Shown: positions 1 to 7,613, numbered from the stretch's first letter. The stretch is DNA of 64,000 nucleotides from Cyclobacterium jeungdonense (GCF_010994275.1 NZ_WMCD01000002.1:1-64000), one strand, 5' to 3'. Notes: a model not told the origin generated them from the sequence alone. Numbers and translations: made by a program.

Positions 1-603
1 TTGTTAAAGGAAAATAATCTGCTTGTCCGCAGGTCTAAAACCAGGGTTTATACCACTTTCTCAAGGCACCGTTACCGCATGTATCCCAACCTGATCCGGG
101 ATAAGGTACTGACCGGCCCCCATCAACTCTGGGTCAGCGACATTACTTACATTCCCACCACGGAAGGCTATTTGTACCTTTCACTGGTTACCGATGCCTA
201 TTCCCGTAAAATAGTCGGTTGGAACCTGTCCAATAAACTGGCGGCCAGTGGAGCGGTCAGTGCCCTGGATATGGCATTGTCTCAACTTCCTGACGATAAG
301 GACATTAAATTGATACATCATTCGGACCGGGGTGTACAATACTGCTGCGATAAATATGTGGCCAGGCTTAAGTCCCGTCAAATCACAATAAGCATGACAG
401 AAAACGGTGACCCTTTGGAAAACCCAGTGGCAGAACGGGTTAATGGGATTTTGAAGAGTGAATGGTTAAATAAACTGGCCCCGGGAAGCAAAAGAGAAAC
501 AGTTTCTAGGTTGGCCGGAATCATTGAGGCTTACAATACCAAAAGGCCCCATCTGAGTATCGATATGCTGACCCCAGAGGCCGCTCATATCACCAAGGGA
601 TAA
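1..603 (+). CDS. IS3-family transposase OrfB (5' part outside window)
   Basis: This is the C-terminal catalytic half of an IS3-type DDE integrase/transposase, which cuts and joins the ends of its insertion sequence. The reading frame is open from the first base, so the true start lies outside the window. The retroviral-integrase-like core shows the acidic triad D47 (in WVSDITY), D109 (in HHSDRG) and E145 (in NPVAERVNG), with DD35E spacing. The usual C-terminal motif around YNTKRPH precedes the stop. No frameshift is visible, so this copy may be intact. It forms the left edge of an accessory island and differs in sequence from the second IS3 copy at 4735-5495. Confidence 0.9.
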   Translation: MLKENNLLVRRSKTRVYTTFSRHRYRMYPNLIRDKVLTGPHQLWVSDITYIPTTEGYLYLSLVTDAYSRKIVGWNLSNKLAASGAVSALDMALSQLPDDKDIKLIHHSDRGVQYCCDKYVARLKSRQITISMTENGDPLENPVAERVNGILKSEWLNKLAPGSKRETVSRLAGIIEAYNTKRPHLSIDMLTPEAAHITKG

Positions 604-662
604 TCCCTAGGAAATGGAAAAACTACTGGAAGGAAAGGCAAACAGCGTTCAGTAAAGAAGAC

Positions 663-790
663 TCAGGATTAAAGAAAACACATTTAGCGAATTAGTAAAT
701 TAAAACTTGTAAATAGTATTTAGGACTACTAAAGAAAAATAAATTACATTTAGGATTAACTGCTCAAACTGTAAAGAATTTTTAGGACGA
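663..790. repeat. Probable IS3 right-end subterminal repeats
   Basis: After the OrfB stop there are spaced copies of a short motif: CAGGATTAAAG near 664, TTTAGGACTA at 719, TTTAGGATTA at 749 and TTTAGGACGA at 781, each next to A-rich DNA. Reiterated short motifs next to a transposase gene are often transposase-binding sites, and the last copy may be close to the IS right end. The exact terminal inverted repeat cannot be fixed because the left end lies outside the window. Confidence 0.35.
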
Positions 791-929
791 GACAGCCCCA
801 AATCGCCGCGTCAACACATCAACACAACATCAAACCATCAACTTTATTCTTTTCGTCACCTAAACCACAACTGGCTCAATCCCTATACATTACAGCACCA
901 ATCATTTCCTTCAGGGGATAAAACTGCCC

Positions 930-966
930 GTTCACGGGAAAAACAGGTCAGTTCACGGGAAATACA
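930..966. repeat. Direct repeat GTTCACGGGAAA(A/T)ACA, two copies
   Basis: Two nearly identical 16-bp direct repeats at 930-945 and 951-966 are separated by 5 bp. The first overlaps a small palindrome, CCCG-TTCA-CGGG. They lie in gene-poor DNA (604-1368) that otherwise shows no convincing ORF. They could be a protein-binding site or debris of a mobile element; no function is claimed. Confidence 0.4.
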
Positions 967-1215
967 ATTATTAACTTATATTTTTTGATTTTATCCATTA
1001 GATTGGGAAGTAATAAGAGCAAAAGCATATATAGATTCCTACTTTTCTGGTAATCTACCTACTATTAAACTGTTTGAACCGCATGAATAATTGTTTCCAC
1101 AGCTCCGGTAAAATCCTTGAATGACTAAAATTCGCTTTACCAAAGGAATACGGAATCGCAGACATCAAGGAAATAAATACCTGTAAGTAGGTAAATAGAA
1201 ATATTCTATCGCGAT

Positions 1216-1308
1216 GAAATCGAGCATGACGGTGCTGTCAAACAGAAGGATGACTATCAACCATGCGAGATTCCATGTGGCCGATTAGAGACAAATTATA
1301 GACACATG
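1216..1308 (+). repeat. Dispersed structured repeat, copy 1
   Basis: From GAAATCGAGCATGACG to CATGCGAGATTCCAT this stretch matches the minus-strand sequences at 39524-39581 and 48087-48144. The shared core can fold: TGACG pairs with the following TGTCA (CGTCA in the other copies, with a G-U pair here), and GCATGA faces a CATGC segment. After the core, weaker similarity continues through an A-rich stretch to an ATG at 1306, the same position at which the other copies meet their start codons. The ORF opened here is only 12 codons, so this copy appears decayed. The precursor gene at 1369 lies just downstream on the same strand. Confidence 0.55.
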
Positions 1309-1368
1309 AATGGGCACAAATCCCAAGCTGGTCCGGGGAAATAATAAACATCATCAAATAAAAGAAAA

Positions 1369-1530
1369 ATGAAAAAGTTGAATTTGGAAAAATTAAAGTT
1401 GGCGGCCGAGGATGTGCTACAGCGAAGCCAACTGGCTGGAATCTATGGGGGATCTTACATAACCTTAGTTCAAATGATAGTAGGCGGTAGAGTTATAATT
1501 TACCCTTATACTAAGTATCAATTAAAATAA
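1369..1530 (+). CDS. Gly-Gly leader natural-product precursor peptide
   Basis: This 53-residue ORF reads like the GG-leader peptide precursors of Bacteroidota. It has a basic N-terminus (MKKLNLEKLKL), an amphipathic leader with the pattern DVLQRSQLAGIYGG, and a double glycine at residues 27-28. Cleavage there by a C39 peptidase would release a 25-residue core (SYITLVQMIVGG onward) that is aromatic- and hydrophobic-rich and ends in KYQLK. A second GG occurs at residues 39-40. The core has no cysteine, so lanthionine or sactipeptide chemistry is unlikely. A DUF4221 lipoprotein and a C39 peptidase fragment follow on the same strand, supporting a former bacteriocin or signalling-peptide cassette. 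Family membership is inferred from leader pattern and context only. Confidence 0.6.
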   Translation: MKKLNLEKLKLAAEDVLQRSQLAGIYGGSYITLVQMIVGGRVIIYPYTKYQLK

Positions 1531-1648
1531 TCTGAAAAATTATAGAGTATAAACAAAGTAATTAAAAATGATTGTAGGGAAGAATCACTCTGCGGTTTTA
1601 TTTCACGTTCTATTTTACTATTCTGACATTTCAAAAAAAATACTTGAA

Positions 1649-2806
1649 ATGAATAAAGTCAAATGTTTATTTATTATTCCGTTTTTTATATTTTCATGTC
1701 ATTCCAAAGAGAAATATGAGCGAACGACTGAAGGTAAAATAGTTACTTTTGAAAAACTGGACAGTATTAAAATTGAATACCTAGGAAACCCCACTGTTCA
1801 TGATATAAATCCAGTAACCGAAACAGTTCTTTTTATGGAACAACGGGAATTTTCGGAAGAAATCTTTGTTGCCAGTTTTGACGGGCATATCCGCACCTCC
1901 TTTTCCAAGATGAGAGATGTACCGGATAGTTATGGAGGCCTTATGTCTTCTTTAAGGATTGACAGCGACAGCTCATTTATTGCATACGGTTATAATGGTT
2001 TTTTGAGGTATGATTTTACTGGAGAACTTCTATCACGAGTGAAACTAAAAGAATTTCGGGTTCCAAATTTTACCCGAAAGGCTATGGGCTTTGGGATGGA
2101 AAAATTGGGGAATAAGTATCTATATGTAGATCAGGGATCACGAGACATCGACTACAGTAGGATTGGCTCATACAATGAAATTCGATTATTGAATTGGCTT
2201 GATCCAAAAACGGGAGAGAAGGAACCATTTATCCAATTTCCCGAAAGCAGTCTTTTCAAAAGTGGCAAACATTTTTTCAGAGACGCCTGGACCCCGGCAT
2301 TTACTGTGTCAGATGACCTGATATATGTAGCCTTTGGTGTAGAGCCGGTCATATACGTATATCAGAGCTACCATCCATATTCTTTGGTTTCAAGTATTCC
2401 GCTCGATTTACCTGGCTACCAGAATTATAGAGGGACGGATCACTATGAAATTAATCTTAGTTTATGGGAAACTTCAGCAAAAATAGATAATATTAAGAGG
2501 ATTGATGGACTATTCGTTGTGGCATATTCTCCAGGTTATAATGAATCGGACTTAAGGGAATTATATACAAATAAACTACCTCAGGAATCAAGGGATTTTT
2601 GGCAAAAGATGCTTGAAAAATATCCATCACGGATTGCTATCGTGGATTCACTAGGACATTTGGTCAGAGATTTCGACACAAAAGGAATGTTGGCCCAAAG
2701 CATGTTGGTTCGGAACGGGGAACTCTGGATGATGGAAAAACCTGATAATGAAGTGGAGCGGGATTATTTTCGGCTGTTTCGGGTGGGGCTGAAAATCGAA
2801 GATTGA
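1649..2806 (+). CDS. DUF4221-like six-bladed beta-propeller lipoprotein
   Basis: The predicted protein has 385 residues. I place the start at 1649 rather than at the upstream in-frame ATG (1568) because it gives a clean lipoprotein signal: MNKVK, a hydrophobic stretch, then the lipobox IFSC with Cys17. The rest is beta-rich with repeated blade-like segments (for example FDGHIRTSF, GFLRYDFTGELL and GELWMMEKP) and resembles the DUF4221/6-bladed propeller family of Bacteroidota. It is probably anchored in a membrane facing the periplasm or surface. It lies between the GG-leader peptide and the C39 fragment, so a role linked to the exported peptide, such as binding, immunity or sensing, is possible but unproven. 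The surrounding DNA is AT-richer than the housekeeping region. Confidence 0.65.
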   Translation: MNKVKCLFIIPFFIFSCHSKEKYERTTEGKIVTFEKLDSIKIEYLGNPTVHDINPVTETVLFMEQREFSEEIFVASFDGHIRTSFSKMRDVPDSYGGLMSSLRIDSDSSFIAYGYNGFLRYDFTGELLSRVKLKEFRVPNFTRKAMGFGMEKLGNKYLYVDQGSRDIDYSRIGSYNEIRLLNWLDPKTGEKEPFIQFPESSLFKSGKHFFRDAWTPAFTVSDDLIYVAFGVEPVIYVYQSYHPYSLVSSIPLDLPGYQNYRGTDHYEINLSLWETSAKIDNIKRIDGLFVVAYSPGYNESDLRELYTNKLPQESRDFWQKMLEKYPSRIAIVDSLGHLVRDFDTKGMLAQSMLVRNGELWMMEKPDNEVERDYFRLFRVGLKIED

Positions 2807-2870
2807 TAAATTGGTGAATTGGACAATCCCTCTTTAAAATAATTGAATTTAACCTATTATTTAAAAATTT

Positions 2871-3269
2871 TTGAAAACCAATTTCCCCTTCTACAAACAA
2901 CCCGATGCCAAAGACTGTGGCCCCACCTGCCTGCGCATCATTGCCAAACATTACGGCAAATTGGTCTCACTGCAGGAAATACGGGAATATTCGGAAACCA
3001 CCCGCTCCGGAAGCAACCTGCTCAAGCTATGCGAGGCAGCAGAGGCCATCGGCTTTAAGACAATCGGAGCCAGGCTTGATTTTAACCGCCTGAAACAGGC
3101 ACAGCTTCCCCTGATCGCCCATTGGGATAAAAGGCACTTTGTGGTGGTGTACCGGATCTATATCTCCCTGGTAAATACATTCAATCAATGGATTAATCCC
3201 ATCCAAGTGTTTTTCTCAAACCGAAATGCCATTTTTAGATTTTCAATGAAACCTATAACTTTCTGTTGA
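2871..3269 (+). pseudogene. C39 peptidase of a peptide exporter, truncated
   Basis: This is the N-terminus of a peptidase-containing ABC transporter (PCAT), which removes GG leaders and exports the cargo. The oxyanion Gln10 and catalytic Cys16 appear in YKQPDAKDCGPTC, and the catalytic His89 in KRHFVVVY. Homology stops at about codon 96 (base 3158), just before the catalytic Asp would appear. The remaining 36 codons look unrelated, and the membrane and ATPase domains are absent. The only plausible start is TTG at 2871. The break lies between this gene and the palindrome-flanked ATPase segment beginning near 3267, so an insertion or deletion there probably destroyed the exporter. It is presumed non-functional. 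Confidence 0.8.
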
Positions 3270-3296
3270 GTAATTTTACTCATTATATTGAGTAAA
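3267..3296. repeat. Palindrome bracketing the AAA/DUF4143 gene, left side
   Basis: The sequence holds TTTACTCA-N6-TGAGTAAA (3275-3296), a perfect 8-bp inverted repeat around TTATAT. It is preceded by an overlapping inverted repeat, TGAGTAA-TT-TTACTCA (3267-3282). The same palindrome, with one or two changes, occurs twice immediately upstream of the ATPase gene at 4591-4634. Copies on both sides of one gene are unlike a simple operator and suggest element boundaries or binding sites for a protein encoded between them. Confidence 0.75.
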
Positions 3297-3390
3297 TTTT
3301 AAAATAATGTCTTTAACAATTGATATTCTGTTATTTATAAAATAATTTCATTCTGTTAAACCGATTAATGAAAGCCACAAGGTCTGCCAT

Positions 3391-4584
3391 TTAAAACAAA
3401 TCCAACACATTCGTTTGCAAAAATTCTTGCCAATGAATCCCTGTGTCCCCGATCAGAAGGGATTTTTCAGGTTTGAATTTTTTATGAAAAGCCTTCAAGC
3501 CGGATAGTTTTCCTGTTTTCCCGGATTTCACTTCGAGCGCAATCACCCGATTGTTGTACACAGCCACATAATCCACCTCATCATTGCCTTCCCGCCAGTA
3601 GTAGATCGTTAGCTTTTTGTTTTTGAATGCCTGATTGATCAGGTGAGCACCTACCGCAGATTCCACCCACCTTCCCCAGGCTTCATGGTTTTTTAATAAG
3701 GTGTCAAGACTTTCACTGGAAATCACGGATAGTATCGCTGTATTGTGAACCTGAAATTTGGGACTGGAAGCGCGTTTCCTAATCATGTTGGGACTGTACT
3801 TTTCAATGCCCCCCAGCAGACCGGCATCCTGGAGTAATTCCAGGTAATTGGCCAGGGTGGTGGTATTACCTGCTTCGGTTAGTTGTCCCATGATTTTGGT
3901 ATAACTCAAAATCTGTCCGGAATAGGCCGAACCCAATTCAAACAAACGCTTCATCAGGGCAGGTTTATCCACCCGGGTTAGCATAAGGATGTCTTTGGAG
4001 ATACTCGTTTCCAAAAGTGCATCCCGGACATAGCTTTTCCATCGGTCTTCATCTTCTCTTAGCGTAATGGCACCCGGATATCCTCCAAACCACACAAACT
4101 CCTCAGCTGTCAGACCAAAGGCATCCTTCATTTCCTTGTAGGACCAATGCCCCAGGTAAGTGGATTCAAACCTTCCTGCCAAAGATTCCGTGAGTCCCTG
4201 CTGCAGCATCAACCTTGATGAACCCAACAAAACAACCCTGATATCCCTGTCATCGACTGCATCTTTGTCCCATTCAGCTTTGATCTGCTCGGACCAATTG
4301 TTTATTTTCTGAACTTCATCGATTACCAAAAGAAAAGGTTTATAAGCTTGCTGTTGTTGTCGGACACGGACGGTTTCCCAATGCTGTGCGATCCACAAAC
4401 CATCTCCTGCAGGTACTGCATCGGCCGCCACCAACAGATGAGGAAAATCCAGATCTTCCATAATCTGCCTTACTAAGGTGGTCTTACCTACCTGTCGAGG
4501 TCCGTAGATGACCTGTATAAATCTCCTGGGTTCATCTTTCAGCCGTTTCAGCAATCCTGCTTTTTCTGTCCTTTGGTATGTCAT
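3391..4584 (-). CDS. AAA ATPase with C-terminal DUF4143
   Basis: A predicted 397-residue protein, taking the ATG at 4584; a TTG five codons upstream lies inside a palindrome. The N-terminal AAA domain has the P-loop GPRQVGKTT near residue 30 and Walker B LLVIDEVQKI. The C-terminal DUF4143 part ends with a restriction-endonuclease-like core, DEVDYVAVYNNRVIALEVKSGK-type, whose D...E-x-K residues are intact. Members of this family are widespread in Bacteroidota and archaea, often patchily distributed, and their substrate is not established. The gene sits alone in the island between a broken exporter gene and a broken IS3, with matching palindromes on each side. Two of these overlap its presumed promoter, so autoregulation or mobility is plausible. 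Confidence 0.85.
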   Translation of the reverse strand: MTYQRTEKAGLLKRLKDEPRRFIQVIYGPRQVGKTTLVRQIMEDLDFPHLLVAADAVPAGDGLWIAQHWETVRVRQQQQAYKPFLLVIDEVQKINNWSEQIKAEWDKDAVDDRDIRVVLLGSSRLMLQQGLTESLAGRFESTYLGHWSYKEMKDAFGLTAEEFVWFGGYPGAITLREDEDRWKSYVRDALLETSISKDILMLTRVDKPALMKRLFELGSAYSGQILSYTKIMGQLTEAGNTTTLANYLELLQDAGLLGGIEKYSPNMIRKRASSPKFQVHNTAILSVISSESLDTLLKNHEAWGRWVESAVGAHLINQAFKNKKLTIYYWREGNDEVDYVAVYNNRVIALEVKSGKTGKLSGLKAFHKKFKPEKSLLIGDTGIHWQEFLQTNVLDLF

Positions 4585-4590
4585 AAATTT

Positions 4591-4634
4591 TTTACTCAAT
4601 GCATCGAGTAAATTTACTTAATATATTGAGTAAT
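4591..4634. promoter_or_regulatory. Two abutting palindromes upstream of the AAA/DUF4143 gene
   Basis: Two 22-bp inverted repeats lie end to end: TTTACTCA-ATGCAT-CGAGTAAA (4591-4612) and TTTACTTA-ATATAT-TGAGTAAT (4613-4634). They begin 6 bp before the ATG at 4584 on the minus strand, so anything bound here would cover the translation start and probably the promoter. Each differs from the perfect copy at 3275-3296 by one or two arm bases. A tandem operator for an encoded or host repressor, or terminal sequences of a mobile segment, are the main readings. Confidence 0.6.
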
Positions 4635-4734
4635 TAATAATTTATAGGTCATTTTAGAGCCCATAAGCATGCTGCTCCGGTACTAGGCTGCTTTTTTTGA
4701 ACAGGTTAAAACTAGAATTTTTAACTTAGTAATT

Positions 4735-5001
4735 ATGAAAAAGAGCAAATTTACCGAAGAACAGATCTTCAAAATTCTCAAACTGCAGGAGGAGGGCCTC
4801 AAAGTAGAAGAGATATGCCGGAAGCATGGCATTAGTTCCGGTACGTTTTATTCCTGGCGGAACAAATACTCTGGCATGGAAGTACAGGAACTCCGTCGTC
4901 TCAGAAGTCTGGAGGAGGAAAACAGCCGGTTAAAAAAAATAGTGGCCAACCAAAGCCTGGAGATCGACATGATAAAGGATATTTTATCAAAAAAGCCCTG
5001 A
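4735..5001 (+). CDS. IS3-family transposase OrfA
   Basis: An 88-residue DNA-binding subunit of an IS3 element. Residues about 1-50 form the helix-turn-helix (FTEEQIFKILKLQEEG ... CRKHGISSGTFYSWRNKY). A leucine-zipper-like helix follows (LRRLRSLEEENSRLKKIV), which normally mediates OrfA/OrfAB pairing. The slippery heptamer A-AAA-AAG at 4989-4995 is in the correct phase for -1 frameshifting, which would fuse OrfA to the downstream frame beginning at 5007. OrfA looks complete, but its partner OrfB is truncated, so this copy is very unlikely to transpose by itself. Confidence 0.9.
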   Translation: MKKSKFTEEQIFKILKLQEEGLKVEEICRKHGISSGTFYSWRNKYSGMEVQELRRLRSLEEENSRLKKIVANQSLEIDMIKDILSKKP

Positions 5002-5006
5002 CGCCC

Positions 5007-5495
5007 ATGCAAAAGCAAGAACACCTGGTCTACCTTAAAGATACCTACAAGGTGTCCCATGCATGGGCGTGCAGCGTCTTATCGGTATCTAGAACCAGCA
5101 AGTATTACCAGAAGAAAATGCCAGCAAAAGATGCCCAGATCAAAACGATGATTGAGCAGGTCATAGGCTGCAGCAGAAAAGGCAGAAACAAGGTGATCTG
5201 CCTGGTGAAGAAAAAGTATCCCCATATCAGTGGGAGTAAGATCAGGCGCGTGTATGAGCTGGAGGGATTTAGCTTGTACAGGCGATTGAAACGAAGAGTA
5301 AAAGACCAACCCGCTAACCCGATAGTGGTTCCTTTGGTGGCCAACGAAGAGTGGGCGATGGACTTTATGTCCGACACGTTGGAAAATGGAAGGACATTCA
5401 GGACATTGAACGTAATAGATCACTTTAATCGTGCCTGCAAAGGAATTACCATAGCTCATAGCTTACCATCGGGACGGGTGATATATAACCTTTGA
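5007..5495 (+). pseudogene. IS3-family transposase OrfB, truncated
   Basis: The frame starts normally with an N-terminal HTH_21-like region and enters the integrase core at NEEWAMDFMSD (first catalytic Asp). It reaches the beta-strand region LNVIDHFNRACKGITIAHSLPSGRV at about base 5478 and then runs straight into the REP array; its stop codon lies inside the first REP. The second Asp, the Glu and about 100 residues are missing, and no remainder is seen on the far side of the REP/RAYT block. The IS3 is therefore a fragment, cut at or by formation of the REP cluster. Confidence 0.9.
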
Positions 5496-5709
5496 GGTCT
5501 TTGAGACCTCGAGGGTTTTCTACGCTCCCATTCCATAAAAGACCCTCGAGGTTGGGGAAACCTCAAGGGTCTGCATGTTCGGTCACCTTTGAGGTCTTTG
5601 AGACCTCGAAGGTTTTTTCGTGAACGCTACGAGTCAGACCTTCGGGGTTAGGAAAACCCCAAAGGTCAATGTGTCAAACCTTTGGGGTCTTTGAGACCCC
5701 GAAGGTTTT
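5487..5709. repeat. REP/BIME cluster on the RAYT downstream side
   Basis: Five hairpin units alternate in orientation. Forward-type units lie at 5487-5519, 5585-5616 and 5677-5709, with arms AACCTTTGAGGTC and GACCTCGAAGGTT. Inverted-type units lie at 5541-5571 and 5637-5667, with arms GACCTTCGGGGTT and AACCCCAAAGGTC. Forward units recur every 92-98 bp. Each stem has a mismatch at the same position, the asymmetry typical of REP sequences. The last unit ends 18 bp before the RAYT stop codon. Paired inverted REPs around a RAYT gene form a REPtron/BIME, the presumed substrate of the encoded tyrosine transposase. Confidence 0.85.
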
Positions 5710-5727
5710 CACCGCAGATTTATACAA

Positions 5728-6288
5728 TCATTCCAAAGCAAACTCCTCAGAGATAGAAAATTCCGTATTAGTTTGATGGGCAAGTTTAAATCCATCCAAC
5801 CCTCCAAACCACTCCAAAACCATTTCCCGATTTAGTTTGGAATGTTTTTTTGATAAATAACTTCGAAAAGAAGAATACTTCCAATCCAGAGGTCCCTCGG
5901 TCAGATTATGTTTCATAGGATTGAGATGAATGTAAATAACAATTCTGCTTAAATAATCCTCGTTGTCAATTTTTTTGCGCTTAAATTTTCTTTGAAATAA
6001 TGCGCCACTTCTTTCGAATACTTTGTTTATACTTTTGCTGTAAGAATTCAGGAAATCAGAAAAAGCTTTAACGATTTTATCGTTGGTGACACCCCTATTT
6101 ATTTTTATCAGAAAGTGAAAATGATTTGGAATAAGACAATAAGCCAAGGTTTGTACATTTTCACCTAAAAAATGATCGTATTTTTCCAGGAAGTAGCCAT
6201 AATTGTCTTCTATTTGAAATAGCTTTTCATTTCCAATGGCCCTACTGTATATATGATACACACATTCAGCATCAAAAACATCATTCAT
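5728..6288 (-). CDS. REP-associated tyrosine transposase (RAYT)
   Basis: A 186-residue Y1/HUH-type single-strand nuclease related to IS200 transposases. The HUH-like motif HFH (residues 56-58) is in IPNHFHFLIKI, and the candidate catalytic tyrosine Y119 is in the family signature YIHLNPMKHNL. Length and the N-terminal YHIYSRAIGNEKLF motif fit TnpA-REP proteins. The gene is flanked on both sides by REP hairpin arrays, which such enzymes bind and cleave in characterised systems. The start is the ATG at 6288, 64 bp from the nearest REP. The ORF is intact, so the array may still be mobilised. Confidence 0.9.
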   Translation of the reverse strand: MNDVFDAECVYHIYSRAIGNEKLFQIEDNYGYFLEKYDHFLGENVQTLAYCLIPNHFHFLIKINRGVTNDKIVKAFSDFLNSYSKSINKVFERSGALFQRKFKRKKIDNEDYLSRIVIYIHLNPMKHNLTEGPLDWKYSSFRSYLSKKHSKLNREMVLEWFGGLDGFKLAHQTNTEFSISEEFALE

Positions 6289-6352
6289 GATTATATGGCT
6301 TAAGGTATTTAAAGTACAAATTTTCTATGAAAGCCGAAAGGGCAATAGCTAT

Positions 6353-6640
6353 AACCATTGAGGTCTTCGGGACCTCGAAGGTTTTATTCGTGTATGCTTC
6401 GGAAGAGACCTTCGGGGTTAGGAAAACCCCAAAGGTCAATATTCCGTAACCTTTGAGGTCTTTGAGACCTCGAAGGTTTCAAATGTACACGTTCCAAGAA
6501 AGACCTTCGGGGTTAGGAAAACCCCAAAGGTCATAACCTTTGAGGTCTTTGGGACCTCGAAGGTTTTAAACGTACACGTTCCAGAAAAGACCTTCGGGGT
6601 TATTGGAAACCCCAAAGGTCAATACCTGTAACCTTTGAGA
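6353..6640. repeat. REP/BIME cluster on the RAYT upstream side
   Basis: Six complete hairpins alternate in orientation: 6353-6385, 6407-6437, 6448-6479, 6502-6532, 6535-6567 and 6589-6620. A half unit begins at 6630. Sequences match the other cluster (AACCTTTGAGGTC-N5-GACCTCGAAGGTT and its inverted relative), with pair spacing of about 87-95 bp. The array stops about 17 bp short of the ftsY stop codon, so these hairpins also lie at the ftsY 3' end, where REPs can affect mRNA stability or termination. Confidence 0.85.
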
Positions 6641-6656
6641 TCCAGCTCCCCTTGCT

Positions 6657-7613
6657 TTACTTTTTCTTAAAAAGCGAATCCACAAATTCCCTGCGGTCAA
6701 AGACCTGCAAATCGGTCATCTTCTCTCCCACTCCAATGTACTTTACCGGAATCTTGAATTGATCCGAAATGCCGATGACCACTCCTCCCTTGGCCGTCCC
6801 GTCCAGCTTGGTGATGGCCAGGGCACTGATCTCCGTGGCCTTGGTAAATTCCTTGGCCTGTATAAAGGCATTCTGACCGGTAGAGCCATCCAACACCAGC
6901 AAAATCTCGTGGGGTGCCTCGGGGATGAATTTTTGCATCACCCGCTTGATCTTGGTCAGCTCGTTCATCAGGTTGACCTTGGTATGCAGCCGGCCGGCTG
7001 TATCTACGATCACCACATCGGCTTTCATTTCCACGGCCTTTTTTACCGTATCAAAAGCGACCGAAGCAGGGTCGGTGTTCATGCCATGGGAAATGACCGG
7101 CACATCCACCCGCTCTCCCCAAAGGATGAGCTGATCCACGGCAGCTGCCCGGAAGGTATCCGCGGCTCCCAGCACCACCGACTTACCGGCTTGCTTAAAT
7201 TGGTAGGCGAGTTTTCCGATGGTGGTGGTCTTACCTACACCGTTGACCCCCACTACCATGATGACGTAGGGCTTTTTGCCTTCCGGAAGGTCAAAGTCGC
7301 CCACATCCTGGGTATTATTCTCCTCCAAAAGTCCGGACACTTCCTCCCGTAACAGCAGATCCAGTTCGGCGGTATTCACGTATTTGTCCCGGGCCACGCG
7401 TTCTTCAATGCGCCGGATGATCTTGATGGTGGTATCCACCCCCACATCAGAAGTGATCAGGATTTCCTCCAACTCATCCAAAATGTCTTCATCCACCTTA
7501 GACTTGCCCACGATGGCTTTGCCCAGCTTTGAAAAAAGGTTTTTGCTGGATTTCTCCAGCCCCTTGTCCAGACTCTCTTTTTCCTCTTTAGAAAAAAAAC
7601 CAAATATTCCCAT
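6657..7613 (-). CDS. ftsY: Signal recognition particle receptor FtsY
   Basis: This 318-residue SRP GTPase receptor docks ribosome-nascent chain-SRP complexes at the inner membrane. A short N-terminal region replaces the long acidic A domain of enterobacteria. The N domain spans about residues 20-100. The G domain has G1 GVNGVGKTT (122-130), the SRP-family insert GAADTFRAAAVDQL, G3 DTAGR near 206 and G4 TKLDGTAKGG. It ends with the typical GEKMTDLQVFDRREFVDSLF. It lies directly downstream of DUF4295, rpmG and rpmB on the same strand, a gene order common in Bacteroidota. Confidence 0.97.
   Translation of the reverse strand: MGIFGFFSKEEKESLDKGLEKSSKNLFSKLGKAIVGKSKVDEDILDELEEILITSDVGVDTTIKIIRRIEERVARDKYVNTAELDLLLREEVSGLLEENNTQDVGDFDLPEGKKPYVIMVVGVNGVGKTTTIGKLAYQFKQAGKSVVLGAADTFRAAAVDQLILWGERVDVPVISHGMNTDPASVAFDTVKKAVEMKADVVIVDTAGRLHTKVNLMNELTKIKRVMQKFIPEAPHEILLVLDGSTGQNAFIQAKEFTKATEISALAITKLDGTAKGGVVIGISDQFKIPVKYIGVGEKMTDLQVFDRREFVDSLFKKK

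Noticed and set aside
1568-1648. Upstream ATG (1568) for the DUF4221 lipoprotein
   Set aside because: It would bury the lipobox signal 27 residues inside the protein; ATG 1649 gives a correct lipoprotein signal.
5487-6640. CRISPR array
   Set aside because: Repeat units are regularly spaced but palindromic, alternate in orientation, surround a RAYT gene and have no uniform spacers or cas genes; they are REPs.
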